Source: Neobacillus cucumis (GTDB lineage: Bacteria; Bacillota; Bacilli; Bacillales_B; DSM-18226). Taken from it: a stretch of DNA of 64,000 bases. The stretch covers positions 62,001 to 126,000 of the forward strand of contig NZ_JAMBOH010000015.1 in the NCBI RefSeq assembly GCF_023715505.1, written 5' to 3'. Every line of letters begins with the position of its first letter. Position 1 is the first letter of the stretch. Below the pieces are notes generated by a model, which ran no database searches, was not told where the DNA came from, and saw only the letters and a program-made list of their open reading frames with translations. A program made the translations under genes and the position numbers. Positions 33,787 through 42,108 of this stretch are shown piece by piece.

Positions 33787-34014
33787 CTACTGGTTGATTG
33801 TAAATCCATTTTTTTCTAAGGTCTCAATTACTTTTTCTATGGGTATTCCTTTCATCCGGCAGCCATTTGGCAATGTCATAACACGTCCGGCCGTTTTTAG
33901 CATATTTGGATTCGTTATATTCTCAAAACCAAGTTCCTTCATAATCGGGATGATTTCGGGATACTCGGCACATAATTGATAAACGGGTAGTTGAATATTC
34001 ATTATTTTTGGCAT
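33787..34014 (-). CDS. DUF1858 domain protein
   Basis: The 75-residue protein starts MPKIMNIQLPVYQLCAEYPE and continues IIPIMKELGFENITNPNML, then TLPNGCRMKGIPIEKVIETL, which is the DUF1858 (ScdA_N-like) fold with a short Cys-containing loop. DUF1858 and DUF438 are commonly paired or fused in Firmicutes and in iron-sulfur repair proteins such as ScdA/Ric. AAGGAG lies nine bases before ATG 34014. Upstream sequence in frame overlaps the promoter and Fnr box and is not coding. Confidence 0.82.
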   Translation of the reverse strand: MPKIMNIQLPVYQLCAEYPEIIPIMKELGFENITNPNMLKTAGRVMTLPNGCRMKGIPIEKVIETLEKNGFTINQ

Positions 34015-34083
34015 TCTTTTCACTCCTTGAAGTGGGTGATAACTTTTCTCAATAGGAATATAACATAGGATAGCTTCTAAAAT

Positions 34084-34099
34084 TGTGATTCGAGTCACA
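34084..34099. promoter_or_regulatory. Fnr box
   Basis: TGTGATTCGAGTCACA is a perfect TGTGA-N6-TCACA palindrome. On the minus strand a TATATT -10 (34057-34062) puts the expected start near 34050, so the box is centred about 41.5 bases upstream, the classical class II activation position of Bacillus Fnr. It should activate the DUF1858-DUF438 operon without oxygen. Confidence 0.85.
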
Positions 34100-34315
34100 A
34101 TTTTATCCATAAATGTTAAGTTTGTGTGTCCCACAACCAAATATCTATATTATTTTTTGGACAGTCTACTGTTTGTTTTAAGAATGGACAGCGTAAAAAG
34201 TGGATATTTTTATTACATTGGATGGAAAATGTATTATTCTGCACTAACCTATCCGGTACACCAGGTAGATTAGAGGTGGGACCAAATACTATTTTCAAAT
34301 TAATAAAAACACTAA

Positions 34316-34344
34316 TTGACAATCATTATCATAGGAAATATTAT
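34316..34344 (+). promoter_or_regulatory. SigA promoter of the FTR1 operon
   Basis: TTGACA at 34316 and TATTAT at 34339 are separated by exactly 17 bases, and the first Fur box overlaps the -35 and spacer. Confidence 0.8.
34317..34331. promoter_or_regulatory. Fur box 1
   Basis: TGACAATCATTATCA differs from the 7-1-7 Fur consensus TGATAATNATTATCA at one position and covers the -35 region, so iron-loaded Fur would block transcription. Confidence 0.88.
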
Positions 34345-34361
34345 ATATATATAGGTGAAAC

Positions 34362-34376
34362 TGAAATTCATTATCA
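34362..34376. promoter_or_regulatory. Fur box 2
   Basis: TGAAATTCATTATCA matches the Fur consensus at 12 of 14 positions, 45 bp downstream of box 1 and within the transcribed leader. Confidence 0.6.
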
Positions 34377-34407
34377 ATTAAAATTCATTTACATTAAGGG
34401 GGACCCT

Positions 34408-35910
34408 ATGGGAAAGAAATTATTCCTTTTCATATCTATCATTCTACTAATCTTTGGAATAGGGGTACATAATCCCGTTTTTGCAGTGGGAAATACAATG
34501 GAAGATATGAAAAAGGCTGAAGTATCAGTTGATCAAGCTCTCGATTTAGCTTCTAAAGGGGACCTCTCGGGAGCAGAAAAGGCTTATGATCAATTTAACA
34601 AAACCTGGAGACAAATTGAAGAAGGGATTAAAGCTGATTCGGCCACAGCCTATCGTGATATTGAATCAAATATGGGAAAGGTCGTTTACTCCTTTACTAT
34701 AAAAAAACCAGATCAAGTTTTAGTGGCTTTACAGGATTTAAAAGCTGTTAACGAAAAATTTGCTAATGGAGTCTATCCAAAAGAAGCAGGTTATAAGAAA
34801 AAAGACATATCTTTAGATGATTTTATCTTACTTTTACAAGAAACCAAAAAGAAGATAAAGGAACAAAATCAAAATGAAGCACTTGAGGGAATAAAAAATG
34901 CTAGTGATAGATGGTTAAGCGTTGAGGGGGTTGTCGTTGCCCAATCAGCCGCGGTATATAGTGATTCGGAAAGAGATTTGGTTACCATTCAAGCCATGCT
35001 TTCTGATAATCCGCCAAATTACGACCAAGCTAATAGAGTCATAGATAACATGGTTAAATATTTAACTCCTCTGGCTAATAAATCTCAATATACTTATTGG
35101 GATGCAGCCATGATTTTAATTCGGGAAGGTTTAGAAGCACTACTAGTCGTGATTGCGCTTATGTCCTTTGTGAAAAAGTCCGGAGAAGGTAAGGGAATAG
35201 GCTGGATTTGGACTGGTGTATTATCAGGACTCGGAGTTAGTGTAATCCTTGCAATCATAGTTAAATTCGTCATATCGTCCGGCGCTTTTGGTAATAATAA
35301 TGCCCTTATTGGTGGGTGGACAGGAGTTTTTGCAGCTGTCATGTTACTTTATATGAGCTATTGGCTGCATAGTCAATCCAATATTGCTGATTGGAATCGA
35401 TATATTCGAGAAAAAAGCCAAACAGCTTTAACCACAGGTAAACTTGTTTCTCTAGGAGTATTAGCCTTTCTTGCAGTATTTCGTGAAGGAACTGAAACAG
35501 TCTTATTTTACATCGGAATGGCAAGTCAAATAAAACTTCAATCGTTGTTAATTGGCTTTCTTATTGGTGCTGCGATATTAGGAATCTTAGCGTATTTAAT
35601 GGTATTTGTAGGCTTGAAATTACCATTACGCCCATTCTTTATGGTTTCAAGTATCATCGTATTTTACCTTTGTATTAAGTTTACCGGTATGGGTATTCAC
35701 AGTCTACAGCTAGCAGGGTTAATTCAAACAACGAATACATCAAGTATCCCAAGTATAGGATTTTTTGCACTCTATCCTTCATGGGAAAGCACCATTCCAC
35801 AAGCAATTCTTGTTGTAGGTGCTGTTATCATTATTTTATCTAAAAGATTGAAAAACAAAAAACTTATTACCATAAACAAAAAAACACATGAAAGTAGGCA
35901 GTTATCATGA
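34408..35910 (+). CDS. efeU: FTR1-family iron permease
   Basis: The 500-residue protein has a signal peptide (to about 27, ending FAVG), an extracytoplasmic helical region (30-225) and an FTR1 permease core. The two iron-binding REGxE motifs are R239-EGLEALLV and R359-EGTETVLF. The soluble part contains two repeats of a W-x2-[IV]-E...Y...E pattern (NKTWRQIEEGIKADSATAYR and DRWLSVEGVVVAQSAAVY). ATG 34408 follows AAGGGGGACC. Two Fur boxes lie upstream. The gene overlaps the next by four bases. EfeO and EfeB, the usual partners, are absent. Confidence 0.9.
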   Translation: MGKKLFLFISIILLIFGIGVHNPVFAVGNTMEDMKKAEVSVDQALDLASKGDLSGAEKAYDQFNKTWRQIEEGIKADSATAYRDIESNMGKVVYSFTIKKPDQVLVALQDLKAVNEKFANGVYPKEAGYKKKDISLDDFILLLQETKKKIKEQNQNEALEGIKNASDRWLSVEGVVVAQSAAVYSDSERDLVTIQAMLSDNPPNYDQANRVIDNMVKYLTPLANKSQYTYWDAAMILIREGLEALLVVIALMSFVKKSGEGKGIGWIWTGVLSGLGVSVILAIIVKFVISSGAFGNNNALIGGWTGVFAAVMLLYMSYWLHSQSNIADWNRYIREKSQTALTTGKLVSLGVLAFLAVFREGTETVLFYIGMASQIKLQSLLIGFLIGAAILGILAYLMVFVGLKLPLRPFFMVSSIIVFYLCIKFTGMGIHSLQLAGLIQTTNTSSIPSIGFFALYPSWESTIPQAILVVGAVIIILSKRLKNKKLITINKKTHESRQLS

Positions 35911-36281
35911 AAAAAATAACATCTATGGTTTTAGCAATCGGACTTGGAGGATCCTTAATATTAGCGGGTTGTAGTTCTGAAAATAGTAAGGTATCCAATG
36001 GAGTAAATAAAATGTTAGATACAACGGAAGAATTGTCAAAAGCAATTGATAGTGGCGATCAAGCGAAGGTAAAAGAAGTTGGACCGCAATTAGAGGATCA
36101 ATGGTCTTCTTTTGAAGATGATGTTAAGAAAGATAACAAAGATTTATATGAGAAAATTGAAAAATATCTTGACCCAACTATTGCAGGTTCAGAAGCAGCT
36201 ACGTTGGATCAAGAAACATTAGGTAACTTAAACGACCAACTTACTGATGCATTGAAAGAATTGGACGAAAAAACCAAGTAA
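35907..36281 (+). CDS. Lipoprotein partner of the FTR1 permease
   Basis: The 124-residue lipoprotein (lipobox LAGC, Cys near 22) is all helical after the signal. Its segment DQWSSFEDDVKKDNKDLYEK repeats the W...E...Y pattern found twice in the soluble domain of the preceding permease, so the two proteins share an ancestral module. Overlapping ATGA with efeU implies translational coupling. It probably presents or receives iron at the membrane surface as a substitute for EfeO; this is inference. A terminator follows. Confidence 0.78.
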   Translation: MKKITSMVLAIGLGGSLILAGCSSENSKVSNGVNKMLDTTEELSKAIDSGDQAKVKEVGPQLEDQWSSFEDDVKKDNKDLYEKIEKYLDPTIAGSEAATLDQETLGNLNDQLTDALKELDEKTK

Positions 36282-36298
36282 ATTATCGTAAACCTCGT

Positions 36299-36327
36299 AA
36301 AGGGACTTTTTGAAAAGTCTCTTTTTT
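36299..36327 (+). terminator. FTR1 operon terminator
   Basis: AGGGACTTTT pairs with AAAAGTCTCT, followed by TTTTT. Confidence 0.85.
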
Positions 36328-36420
36328 GATGTATATTTAAATCCCTCACACATGGTATGATCTTCCTTTTAAAAAGTGTCGATGGAATATATTTAGAGCT
36401 GATAACTAATGATCGGAAAT

Positions 36421-36455
36421 ACAAAAGAGGCAGCATTTTCTGCCTCTTTTGTATT
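36421..36455. terminator. Hairpin at the end of the CDF gene
   Basis: ACAAAAGAGGCAG pairs with CTGCCTCTTTTGT; usable in both directions between efeU operon and the convergent CDF gene. Confidence 0.88.
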
Positions 36456-36462
36456 ATAATCT

Positions 36463-37332
36463 TTAATTTGGTTCGACATGGACATGGACATCATAAACGT
36501 TATGTTCCTTCATTAATCTATGTTCCACCTCGGTTGCAATATCATGAGCTCTTCGAATATCCAAATTAGAATTTACTAATATGACAATGTCCACCACTAC
36601 GTTGTTACCATAATTTCTCGCTTTTATATCTTTTAAACCTTTTACACCATAGGAATTAATAATAGTTTCTTTGTATAATTCTATTATTTTTTCATCGAAC
36701 CCATCAGTCAAATTATGAGAAGCATCTCTAAAAATCTCCCAGCCTGTTTTACAAATAAGTAAACCAACTATTATAGCAGTTAAGGGATCCAGCCAAGGCA
36801 GCCCAAACTGTGTACCAATAATTCCAATGAATGTTCCTACGCTGACCCAGGCATCTGATAGATTATCTTTTGCCGCTGCCATAACAGATTGACTATGTAC
36901 TTCACTGGCCAATTTTTTGTTATAACGATAAACAAAATACATAACCACCGCACAAAAGAGGCTTGTCCATGCAGAAATCAAATCTGGAATTTCATTTATT
37001 CCATTAAAAATGCTAGTAATCGCTTCATATGTCACCTGTATTCCAACAACCAACATAATAAATGAAGCCACCATCGAGGCAATTGTTTCAGCTTTCCAGT
37101 GCCCATATGGATGGTCATCATCAGCGGGACGCTGGGATAACTTTAAGCCCACAAGTACTGCGATTGATGCAATGATATCAGTGGTATTGTTTAACCCATC
37201 CGCTTTTAAGGCCTCAGAATTTGCCATAAGTCCAACAACTAATTTTACGGCAGACAAACAGATATAAGCAATAATACTAATTATTGCTCCCCGTTCTCCG
37301 CGTTTTAAATCCAAATATGCTTGTTCATCCAT
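36463..37332 (-). CDS. Cation diffusion facilitator (metal exporter)
   Basis: The 289-residue CDF protein has six membrane helices and a C-terminal cytoplasmic domain. The transport site is seen as ALKADGLNNTTDIIAS in helix 2 and AAAKDNLSDAWVSVG in helix 5 (Asp/Asn and Asp/Asp pairs, the pattern of manganese-type members rather than HxxxD zinc members). DDDHPYGHWKAETIAS and RARNYG-like KARNYGNNVVVDI are conserved. A second His/Asp set ends the protein (HNVYDVHVHVEPN). ATG 37332 follows GGGTGAG. It probably exports manganese or iron. Confidence 0.88.
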   Translation of the reverse strand: MDEQAYLDLKRGERGAIISIIAYICLSAVKLVVGLMANSEALKADGLNNTTDIIASIAVLVGLKLSQRPADDDHPYGHWKAETIASMVASFIMLVVGIQVTYEAITSIFNGINEIPDLISAWTSLFCAVVMYFVYRYNKKLASEVHSQSVMAAAKDNLSDAWVSVGTFIGIIGTQFGLPWLDPLTAIIVGLLICKTGWEIFRDASHNLTDGFDEKIIELYKETIINSYGVKGLKDIKARNYGNNVVVDIVILVNSNLDIRRAHDIATEVEHRLMKEHNVYDVHVHVEPN

Positions 37333-37618
37333 TTTTCTCACCCACTTTTTATCCTTTTTCATTATGAAACAAAATATCAAGTGGGTCTAGAGAAACCTTT
37401 TGTCGCCATGCTAACTAAGTAATAGGGCTGAAAAAAAGTTTCGTAGGGGAAACTTTTGATGAATTAAAATGTATATTCAAAAACCATTTTGTAAGTTCCT
37501 ATAAGAAAAATAGTCTTAATGTATGCCCATTAAAATTTTTCTTGCTTGTCCCACAAATGTCCAATCATTCCTATAAAAATTTTCATTATATACATTATGA
37601 TAGGAGGTGACTATTAAA

Positions 37619-37855
37619 ATGAGTAATCAAAGAATGAGTAATCAAAGCTTTGTGAGATTTGCATCTGAGCTTGTAGGTGAAGAGGTAGAAGTTATTACAA
37701 ATAATGAAACTTTTACAGGGACTTTGGAATATGTCGGTTCAGATCACCTTATCCTAGTAACTAGAGTAAGAGGACGTCGTGTAAGATTAGCGATTCGTAT
37801 TGCACTAATTATTGCGCTATTCAGATTAGCCACTGGACGTACCTTTACTTTATAG
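37619..37855 (+). CDS. LSm-like (DUF2642-type) small protein
   Basis: The 78-residue protein opens MSNQRMSNQSFVRFASELVG and forms an Sm-like beta barrel with VEVITNNETFTGTLEYVGSD, HLILVTRVRGRRVRL, then a hydrophobic end IRIALIIALFRLATGR. Similar short DUF2642 proteins occur near spore coat genes in Bacillaceae. AGGAGG at 37602-37607 is 11 bases before ATG 37619. It converges on two unusual minus-strand genes. Function unknown. Confidence 0.65.
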   Translation: MSNQRMSNQSFVRFASELVGEEVEVITNNETFTGTLEYVGSDHLILVTRVRGRRVRLAIRIALIIALFRLATGRTFTL

Positions 37856-37891
37856 TTTTAGTATTACCTATAAAAATTTATAAACCTATAA

Positions 37892-37921
37892 AGGAAGAGT
37901 GGAATTTAATCCACTCTTCCT
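37892..37921. terminator. Bidirectional terminator
   Basis: AGGAAGAGTGGA and TCCACTCTTCCT form a perfect stem around ATTTAA between two convergent genes. Confidence 0.92.
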
Positions 37922-37923
37922 AT

Positions 37924-38277
37924 TTAAGTGAAGAATTTTACATCTGATACATTATTTGGAGTAAATGAAGATACATTAAAATCCCTTTCCTTAGTAAGCT
38001 TTTGAAGACGTCTTAGCGCCTCATCAAACTCTTCTTCAGACATTTGTTTAGTCGCTAGTAGAGAAGTAAGGATGGCAAATGCTATAGGAGTCGTATCAAC
38101 AAATACATCAACATGTACATCTACGTCAGAATTACCGCTTTGGCCAATCGTGTTTATGTTTTCGCTTTTTATATTTATATTTTCTTCTTCAAAAGCACGG
38201 GCTTCGGAAGAGTTTGTATTATGGCTTGAGTTTAGCCAACTAGGATTATACTTGCTCTTACCCTTATATCTTTCCAT
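37924..38277 (-). CDS. Hydrophilic protein with Asn/Ser-rich first half
   Basis: The 117-residue protein starts MERYKGKSKYNPSWLNSSHN, has a polar middle (NINTIGQSGNSDVDVHVDVF), then an ordered helical region with TPIAFAILTSLLATKQMSEE and FDEALRRLQKLTKE. There is no signal peptide. AGGTGG lies five bases before ATG 38277. The alternating Asp-Val/His-Val string resembles the neighbour encoded upstream, and both may form part of one spore or surface structure. I do not recognise a family. Confidence 0.6.
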   Translation of the reverse strand: MERYKGKSKYNPSWLNSSHNTNSSEARAFEEENINIKSENINTIGQSGNSDVDVHVDVFVDTTPIAFAILTSLLATKQMSEEEFDEALRRLQKLTKERDFNVSSFTPNNVSDVKFFT

Positions 38278-38298
38278 ATTTTCCACCTATCTTAATAT

Positions 38299-38323
38299 AG
38301 GGTGGAACACTTTATCCCACCCT
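38299..38323 (-). terminator. Hairpin after the Asn/Arg-rich gene
   Basis: AGGGTGG pairs with CCACCCT, separating two minus-strand genes; the following T-run is imperfect. Confidence 0.55.
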
Positions 38324-38334
38324 CATTTATTAAA

Positions 38335-38619
38335 TTAGAAATCTATATCCACATTAGTAGTTTGATCTTGCTCGTTGTCTTGTTCCTGGTCAGATCTTAC
38401 ACGTGCATTGCTTCTGCTGTTTAATGTAATATCTACACGAGAATTTCCTGAGTTATTGATTGTAGCTCTAGCAACATTTGTATTTCTGTCCGTATTACGT
38501 ACGTCTGCCTCTGCCTCTGATTCTGAACGATTGCGAATATCATTTTCTAAATCAGTATTTACATCAACATTTACATTTGTGTTAGTGTTATTACGGCGGT
38601 TTCTACCTGAATTTGCCAT
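38335..38619 (-). CDS. Low-complexity Asn/Arg/Asp-rich protein
   Basis: The 94-residue product is strongly biased in composition: RNRRNNTNTNVNVDVNTDL, then RNRSESEAEADVRNTDRNTN and a tail DQEQDNEQDQTTNVDIDF. It lacks hydrophobic segments and is probably disordered. The motif NNSGNSRVDITLNS recalls GQSGNSDVDVHVDV of the neighbouring gene, hinting at common origin. ATG 38619 follows AAGGAGAG at about 12 bases; an earlier Met at 38643 has no ribosome site. Adjacent small sporulation-like genes suggest a spore link, unproven. Confidence 0.55.
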   Translation of the reverse strand: MANSGRNRRNNTNTNVNVDVNTDLENDIRNRSESEAEADVRNTDRNTNVARATINNSGNSRVDITLNSRSNARVRSDQEQDNEQDQTTNVDIDF

Positions 38620-38910
38620 ATTAATATTTTCTCTCCTTGTCATTTTGTAATTTCTTTCATATTTTTTCACTAGAGTTTCGAGTTACTGTTTGTAAGAATA
38701 TCTCTTAAAAATTAAACTCCTTTCCCTTTTTCTACAAACATCTTATTCCAATATTTGTGTTATGGTATGGACAAGTTACCGAGGACAAACACCCATTATG
38801 CTGATAAAAAATGAAAATAAAATGGAGAACTAATGATACAAGGAAATAAGTGTTAATTTTTTTAAAGAATGTCATAATGATTTGGCTTATATAACGAGAC
38901 ACTGGCGGTC

Positions 38911-38940
38911 GAATGAGAAATGGTATAAATGCCCATAATA
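38911..38940 (+). promoter_or_regulatory. Forespore SigG/SigF-type promoter
   Basis: GAATG at 38911-38915 and CATAATA at 38934-38940 are separated by exactly 18 bases, matching the GNATR-N18-CATNNTA pattern recognised by SigG in Bacillus. It lies 30 bp upstream of the DUF3189 start. The rest of the 350-bp gap (38620-38970) shows no gene or repeat. Confidence 0.65.
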
Positions 38941-38970
38941 AATATATATAAGGCTTAAAGGATGATTCCT

Positions 38971-39483
38971 ATGATTTATATTTATAATGATTACGCTGGG
39001 ACACATACGACCTCATTGGCTGCTGCTTATCATTTAAAACAATTACCTCAATCGGAAAGAAAATTAACCTCCGAAGAAATATTGAATGTAAAATATTTTA
39101 ATAAACTTACAAGACAGGATTTTGGTAAACTTCTTTACCATGGGGATGATGAGGATGGCAACTCCGTTTTTACCATTGGATGCAAACGGGACAAACTGGC
39201 TGTACCAGCAATGAAAGAACTGGCATTATTACTACAAGGAAAATATCATCTTAATGAAAAAATAATTTTCTCCCATACATCGCCAGCTGTTCCATTGCCG
39301 ATGTCGCTTGGTGGATTTTTTTCGAGAGGTTTGAAAATTGACTTTATTGGTGTACCGTTGTTATTGATCGGTGCTAAGCAATGCTGTGATAATATTTATC
39401 GATTGGTTGAAAACACGAAACAGATTGGCAGGACCTCTTTTAATGAAAATGTAATTATTTTAGAAAATGGAATGTATAAGTAA
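38971..39483 (+). CDS. DUF3189 family protein
   Basis: The 170-residue protein begins MIYIYNDYAGTHTTSLAAAYH, a nucleotide-binding-like start typical of DUF3189, and continues RKLTSEEILNVKYFNKLTR, LYHGDDEDGNSVFTIGCKR, and ends LLIGAKQCCDNIYRLVENTK. DUF3189 is confined to spore-forming Firmicutes and has no known function. AAAGG lies nine bases before ATG 38971. The SigG-type promoter suggests forespore expression. Confidence 0.82.
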   Translation: MIYIYNDYAGTHTTSLAAAYHLKQLPQSERKLTSEEILNVKYFNKLTRQDFGKLLYHGDDEDGNSVFTIGCKRDKLAVPAMKELALLLQGKYHLNEKIIFSHTSPAVPLPMSLGGFFSRGLKIDFIGVPLLLIGAKQCCDNIYRLVENTKQIGRTSFNENVIILENGMYK

Positions 39484-39609
39484 GCAGCACCAACATATTT
39501 TTTAGTCGTCCAATGAACTTCTCATTGGATTTTTCTTATTAAAATAAAACAATAAAACATAATCCTTCAATGAACTTGTGAATAAAATTAAGAAAAGGGG
39601 GATACTAAT

Positions 39610-40158
39610 TTGAAAAAAATTGCTTATTTATTAGCCGGACTAATTATTATTTTTGGTTTAGCAGCATGTAATCATCAACAAGATGAAACAACCAATCAAG
39701 ATTCAACAACCTCACAAGCACACGATCAAAGTGTGAACAAAGATCAGCCAACTTCACCTGCAGAAGGTGGAACAACCGATCAAGATCAACCAACCACGCC
39801 GGCTCAAGAGGGAACAACAGACCAAGTACAACCGACTTCACCTGTGCCTGAGAAAAAAGTCTATCAAAACAATGTGTTTAAAGATGTAGTTGTAACAGAG
39901 TCAGAGGATAAAATCGAGGTTAAAGGAAAAGCACAGGTATTTGAAGGGGTATTTCAATATGCACTTTATGATGGGGAAAACGTATTGGTTGAAAATAAAT
40001 ATCAAACAGACGGGGCACCAGCATGGGGAGAATTTGAACTCACTTTTGAAAAACATTTGGTATCTTCAAATGAAGTCAAACTGGAACTATTTATATTTTC
40101 GGCAAAAGATGGTTCAAAAGAAAACACTTTAGAAATACCCATTCCAAAACCAAATTAA
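39610..40158 (+). CDS. Lipoprotein with Gmad2-like domain and 14-residue repeats
   Basis: The 182-residue lipoprotein has a lipobox (LAAC, Cys near 20), a Gln/Asp/Thr-rich linker with a 14-residue repeat (DQPTSPAEGGTTDQ, DQPTTPAQEGTTDQ, then VQPTSPVPE), and a C-terminal immunoglobulin-like Gmad2-type domain with VFEGVFQYALYDGENVLVE and GEFELTFEKHL. Gmad2 domains occur in spore germination proteins. The TTG start at 39610 follows AAAAGGGGG. The linker repeat encodes 42-bp DNA repeats likely to vary in number between strains. Confidence 0.8.
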   Translation: MKKIAYLLAGLIIIFGLAACNHQQDETTNQDSTTSQAHDQSVNKDQPTSPAEGGTTDQDQPTTPAQEGTTDQVQPTSPVPEKKVYQNNVFKDVVVTESEDKIEVKGKAQVFEGVFQYALYDGENVLVENKYQTDGAPAWGEFELTFEKHLVSSNEVKLELFIFSAKDGSKENTLEIPIPKPN

Positions 40159-40170
40159 TTTTCAAAAAAA

Positions 40171-40219
40171 ACAAAAAGTACCTGTCATATCAACCTGACC
40201 GCTACGGGTACTTTTTGTG
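40171..40219. terminator. Long hairpin, bidirectional
   Basis: ACAAAAAGTACC pairs with GGGTACTTTTTGT, with an inner stem GTCA/TGAC. It separates the Gmad2 lipoprotein from the convergent DUF3231 gene. Confidence 0.85.
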
Positions 40220-40236
40220 TTTAACATAGAATCCAA

Positions 40237-41241
40237 CTAACTATTAATAATTCGTGGCCGATCCTCCATCTGAGGAGGTTCCTCAAACCATCCATTATTC
40301 ATCATTAATTCAAGCCCTTCATGACCATAAAGATAGACATCTTTTGCTAATAATGACATTTTCATGGTGATATCGTTTCGAAGACAAAACATTGCCCCAA
40401 AGCTGCCCCCAACAAGACCAAATCCGTTTAACAGGCATATGCAATACATCATCAGTTTTTCAGAAAAAGGGGCAACTTTTGAGGTGGTTACAATACTTCC
40501 GGAAGTAGCAGAAACATGTACATTTGCTTCTAATAAAATTTCTTCATATGTTTGGATTTGTTTTTTGGCAAGCTCTAACCCCTTAACAAAATACTTTTTA
40601 ACCTTTTTGTTTTCAGCACATTGGGCAAACCCAGTAATCAGTTGCATACCAATGTTATTTGTTTCAATTCCGTGATGTATAATCCCTAACTCAATAGCAT
40701 TTAACGACCTTTTGTCACCAAAGGGCTTAAACCCTTTCAGATATTTATCATTTTTGACAAACTGAGTTGTTTTTGGCAGTGTCATGTTAGGAGGAAGGGT
40801 CAAGATGCCTTTATTCAGTAAATAAACGGTGGCTAATTTATAGATCTTATCAGTGACTGTCGTGAGTCCTTCGTAGATTCCCATTACATCTTTTCGATAA
40901 GCCATATTCATATTTATCGAATATAACCCCATACTTACTTCTTTCAGAATACGAAGAAACATAATGTCAAATCCATTATCATATAGTTTTGGTGCTTCCA
41001 AGTTTACATCTTCATTTCTAAAACCAATTGGAATGACCATACCTTCCTTTTCAAATAAAGATTCGATTTCAATAACAAAGAAATGTAATTCCTGCCACAA
41101 GCCGCCCATGAGATTTCTTGCTTCTTGGTCATCACTCTTCGCCATAAAATATTCTAAGATTCTAAGGATCATTGTTTTTTCTTGATAGGTAAGCCATAGT
41201 GTTCCTACTTCCGAGGCACTTATAGGGTTTTTATTCTCCAA
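40237..41241 (-). CDS. DUF3231 family protein
   Basis: The 334-residue protein contains two DUF3231 halves (about 1-160 and 165-334) rich in long helices: MILRILEYFMAKSDDQEAR, YDNGFDIMFLRILKEVSMG, then NAIELGIIHHGIETNNIGMQ and FGLVGGSFGAMFCLRNDIT. A ferritin-like four-helix pattern with His residues is suspected for this family, found in Bacillaceae spore formers. TTG 41241 is chosen because GGAGG lies just upstream; ATG 41262 would place that ribosome site inside the gene. No partner genes. Confidence 0.78.
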   Translation of the reverse strand: MENKNPISASEVGTLWLTYQEKTMILRILEYFMAKSDDQEARNLMGGLWQELHFFVIEIESLFEKEGMVIPIGFRNEDVNLEAPKLYDNGFDIMFLRILKEVSMGLYSINMNMAYRKDVMGIYEGLTTVTDKIYKLATVYLLNKGILTLPPNMTLPKTTQFVKNDKYLKGFKPFGDKRSLNAIELGIIHHGIETNNIGMQLITGFAQCAENKKVKKYFVKGLELAKKQIQTYEEILLEANVHVSATSGSIVTTSKVAPFSEKLMMYCICLLNGFGLVGGSFGAMFCLRNDITMKMSLLAKDVYLYGHEGLELMMNNGWFEEPPQMEDRPRIINS

Positions 41242-41495
41242 ACCTTTTACCTCCATTTTCATATATTTTTCCTTTTTATTGAAATGGTTAAATGATTGAT
41301 TTACTCGACATATGTTATTAGTTAAGTCCAGCACAAATTGTTATGTAATATTAACTAATGTTCCCATTTTTTTATTCAATATGAAAAACGGACTAAATAT
41401 TAATTGATATTTTTTAAAATCAATGTGATGAATGGAGAATGCTATCGTGATAAAGAGGGAAACTATTTTAAAAGCAGTGAAGAGGGTAGTAGGAA

Positions 41496-42002
41496 ATGCA
41501 TGTTGCTATTGTCATTCTAACCATTTTGGCTTCGTTCAAGTGGGCTGATTGGAAATCTTGGAGAAAGTATCATGCAAGTATGTTTTTTGTTTCAACTGGC
41601 GGCTTAATGTACGAATATATTGTTAAAGAAAACACTTTATGGAAGTTTCATCCTGATTTTTTATATGGACATGAAATGGTTGTCCTGGTTTATGCGATTA
41701 TTGCGATGCCCGTTAGCATCTTACTATTCCTCTCCCATTTCCCAAAAACTTGGATTAGGCGGTTTTTCTACATATTGGTTTGGTCTGGTATATATATTTT
41801 TATTGAGTGGGTCTTACTGGTGTTTGGAAGAATCTCTTATCAGAATGGATGGAAATTTTGGTATTCTTTTTATTTTGATATTGTTATGTTCTCCGTCATT
41901 GCCCTGCATCAGTATAGACCCTTTAGAGCCTACATCATCTCGATACCAATTATCCTTTTCTTGATTATTTACTTTGATATTCCTTTTAAGTTTGTTAAAT
42001 AA
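41496..42002 (+). CDS. CBO0543-like membrane protein
   Basis: The 168-residue protein has about five membrane helices, with FKWADWKSWRKYHASMFFVS, YEYIVKENTLWKFHPDFLYG and the second half IFIEWVLLVFGRISYQNGWK, YSFYFDIVMFSVIALHQYRP. The Trp/Tyr/Lys-rich loops match the uncharacterised CBO0543 family, like the 9089 product. ATG 41496 has only a weak AGTAGGAA ribosome site. Function unknown. Confidence 0.65.
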   Translation: MHVAIVILTILASFKWADWKSWRKYHASMFFVSTGGLMYEYIVKENTLWKFHPDFLYGHEMVVLVYAIIAMPVSILLFLSHFPKTWIRRFFYILVWSGIYIFIEWVLLVFGRISYQNGWKFWYSFYFDIVMFSVIALHQYRPFRAYIISIPIILFLIIYFDIPFKFVK

Positions 42003-42073
42003 CCAAAAATCCCACTTATCTAGAATGGTTTTTGTTTGATAGCATTATGTTTTAACAAAATCAATATAAAAAA

Positions 42074-42108
42074 AAGGAAACTCGGATGCACAACCCTGGA
42101 GTTTCCTT
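42074..42108 (-). terminator. Terminator of the 48-residue gene
   Basis: AAGGAAACTC pairs with GAGTTTCCTT, and eight A residues to its left become a T-run on the minus strand. Confidence 0.8.

Noticed and set aside
34408..36281. Complete EfeUOB iron uptake operon
   Set aside because: Only the permease and a small lipoprotein are present; no EfeO (M75 peptidase-like) or EfeB (DyP peroxidase) gene follows.
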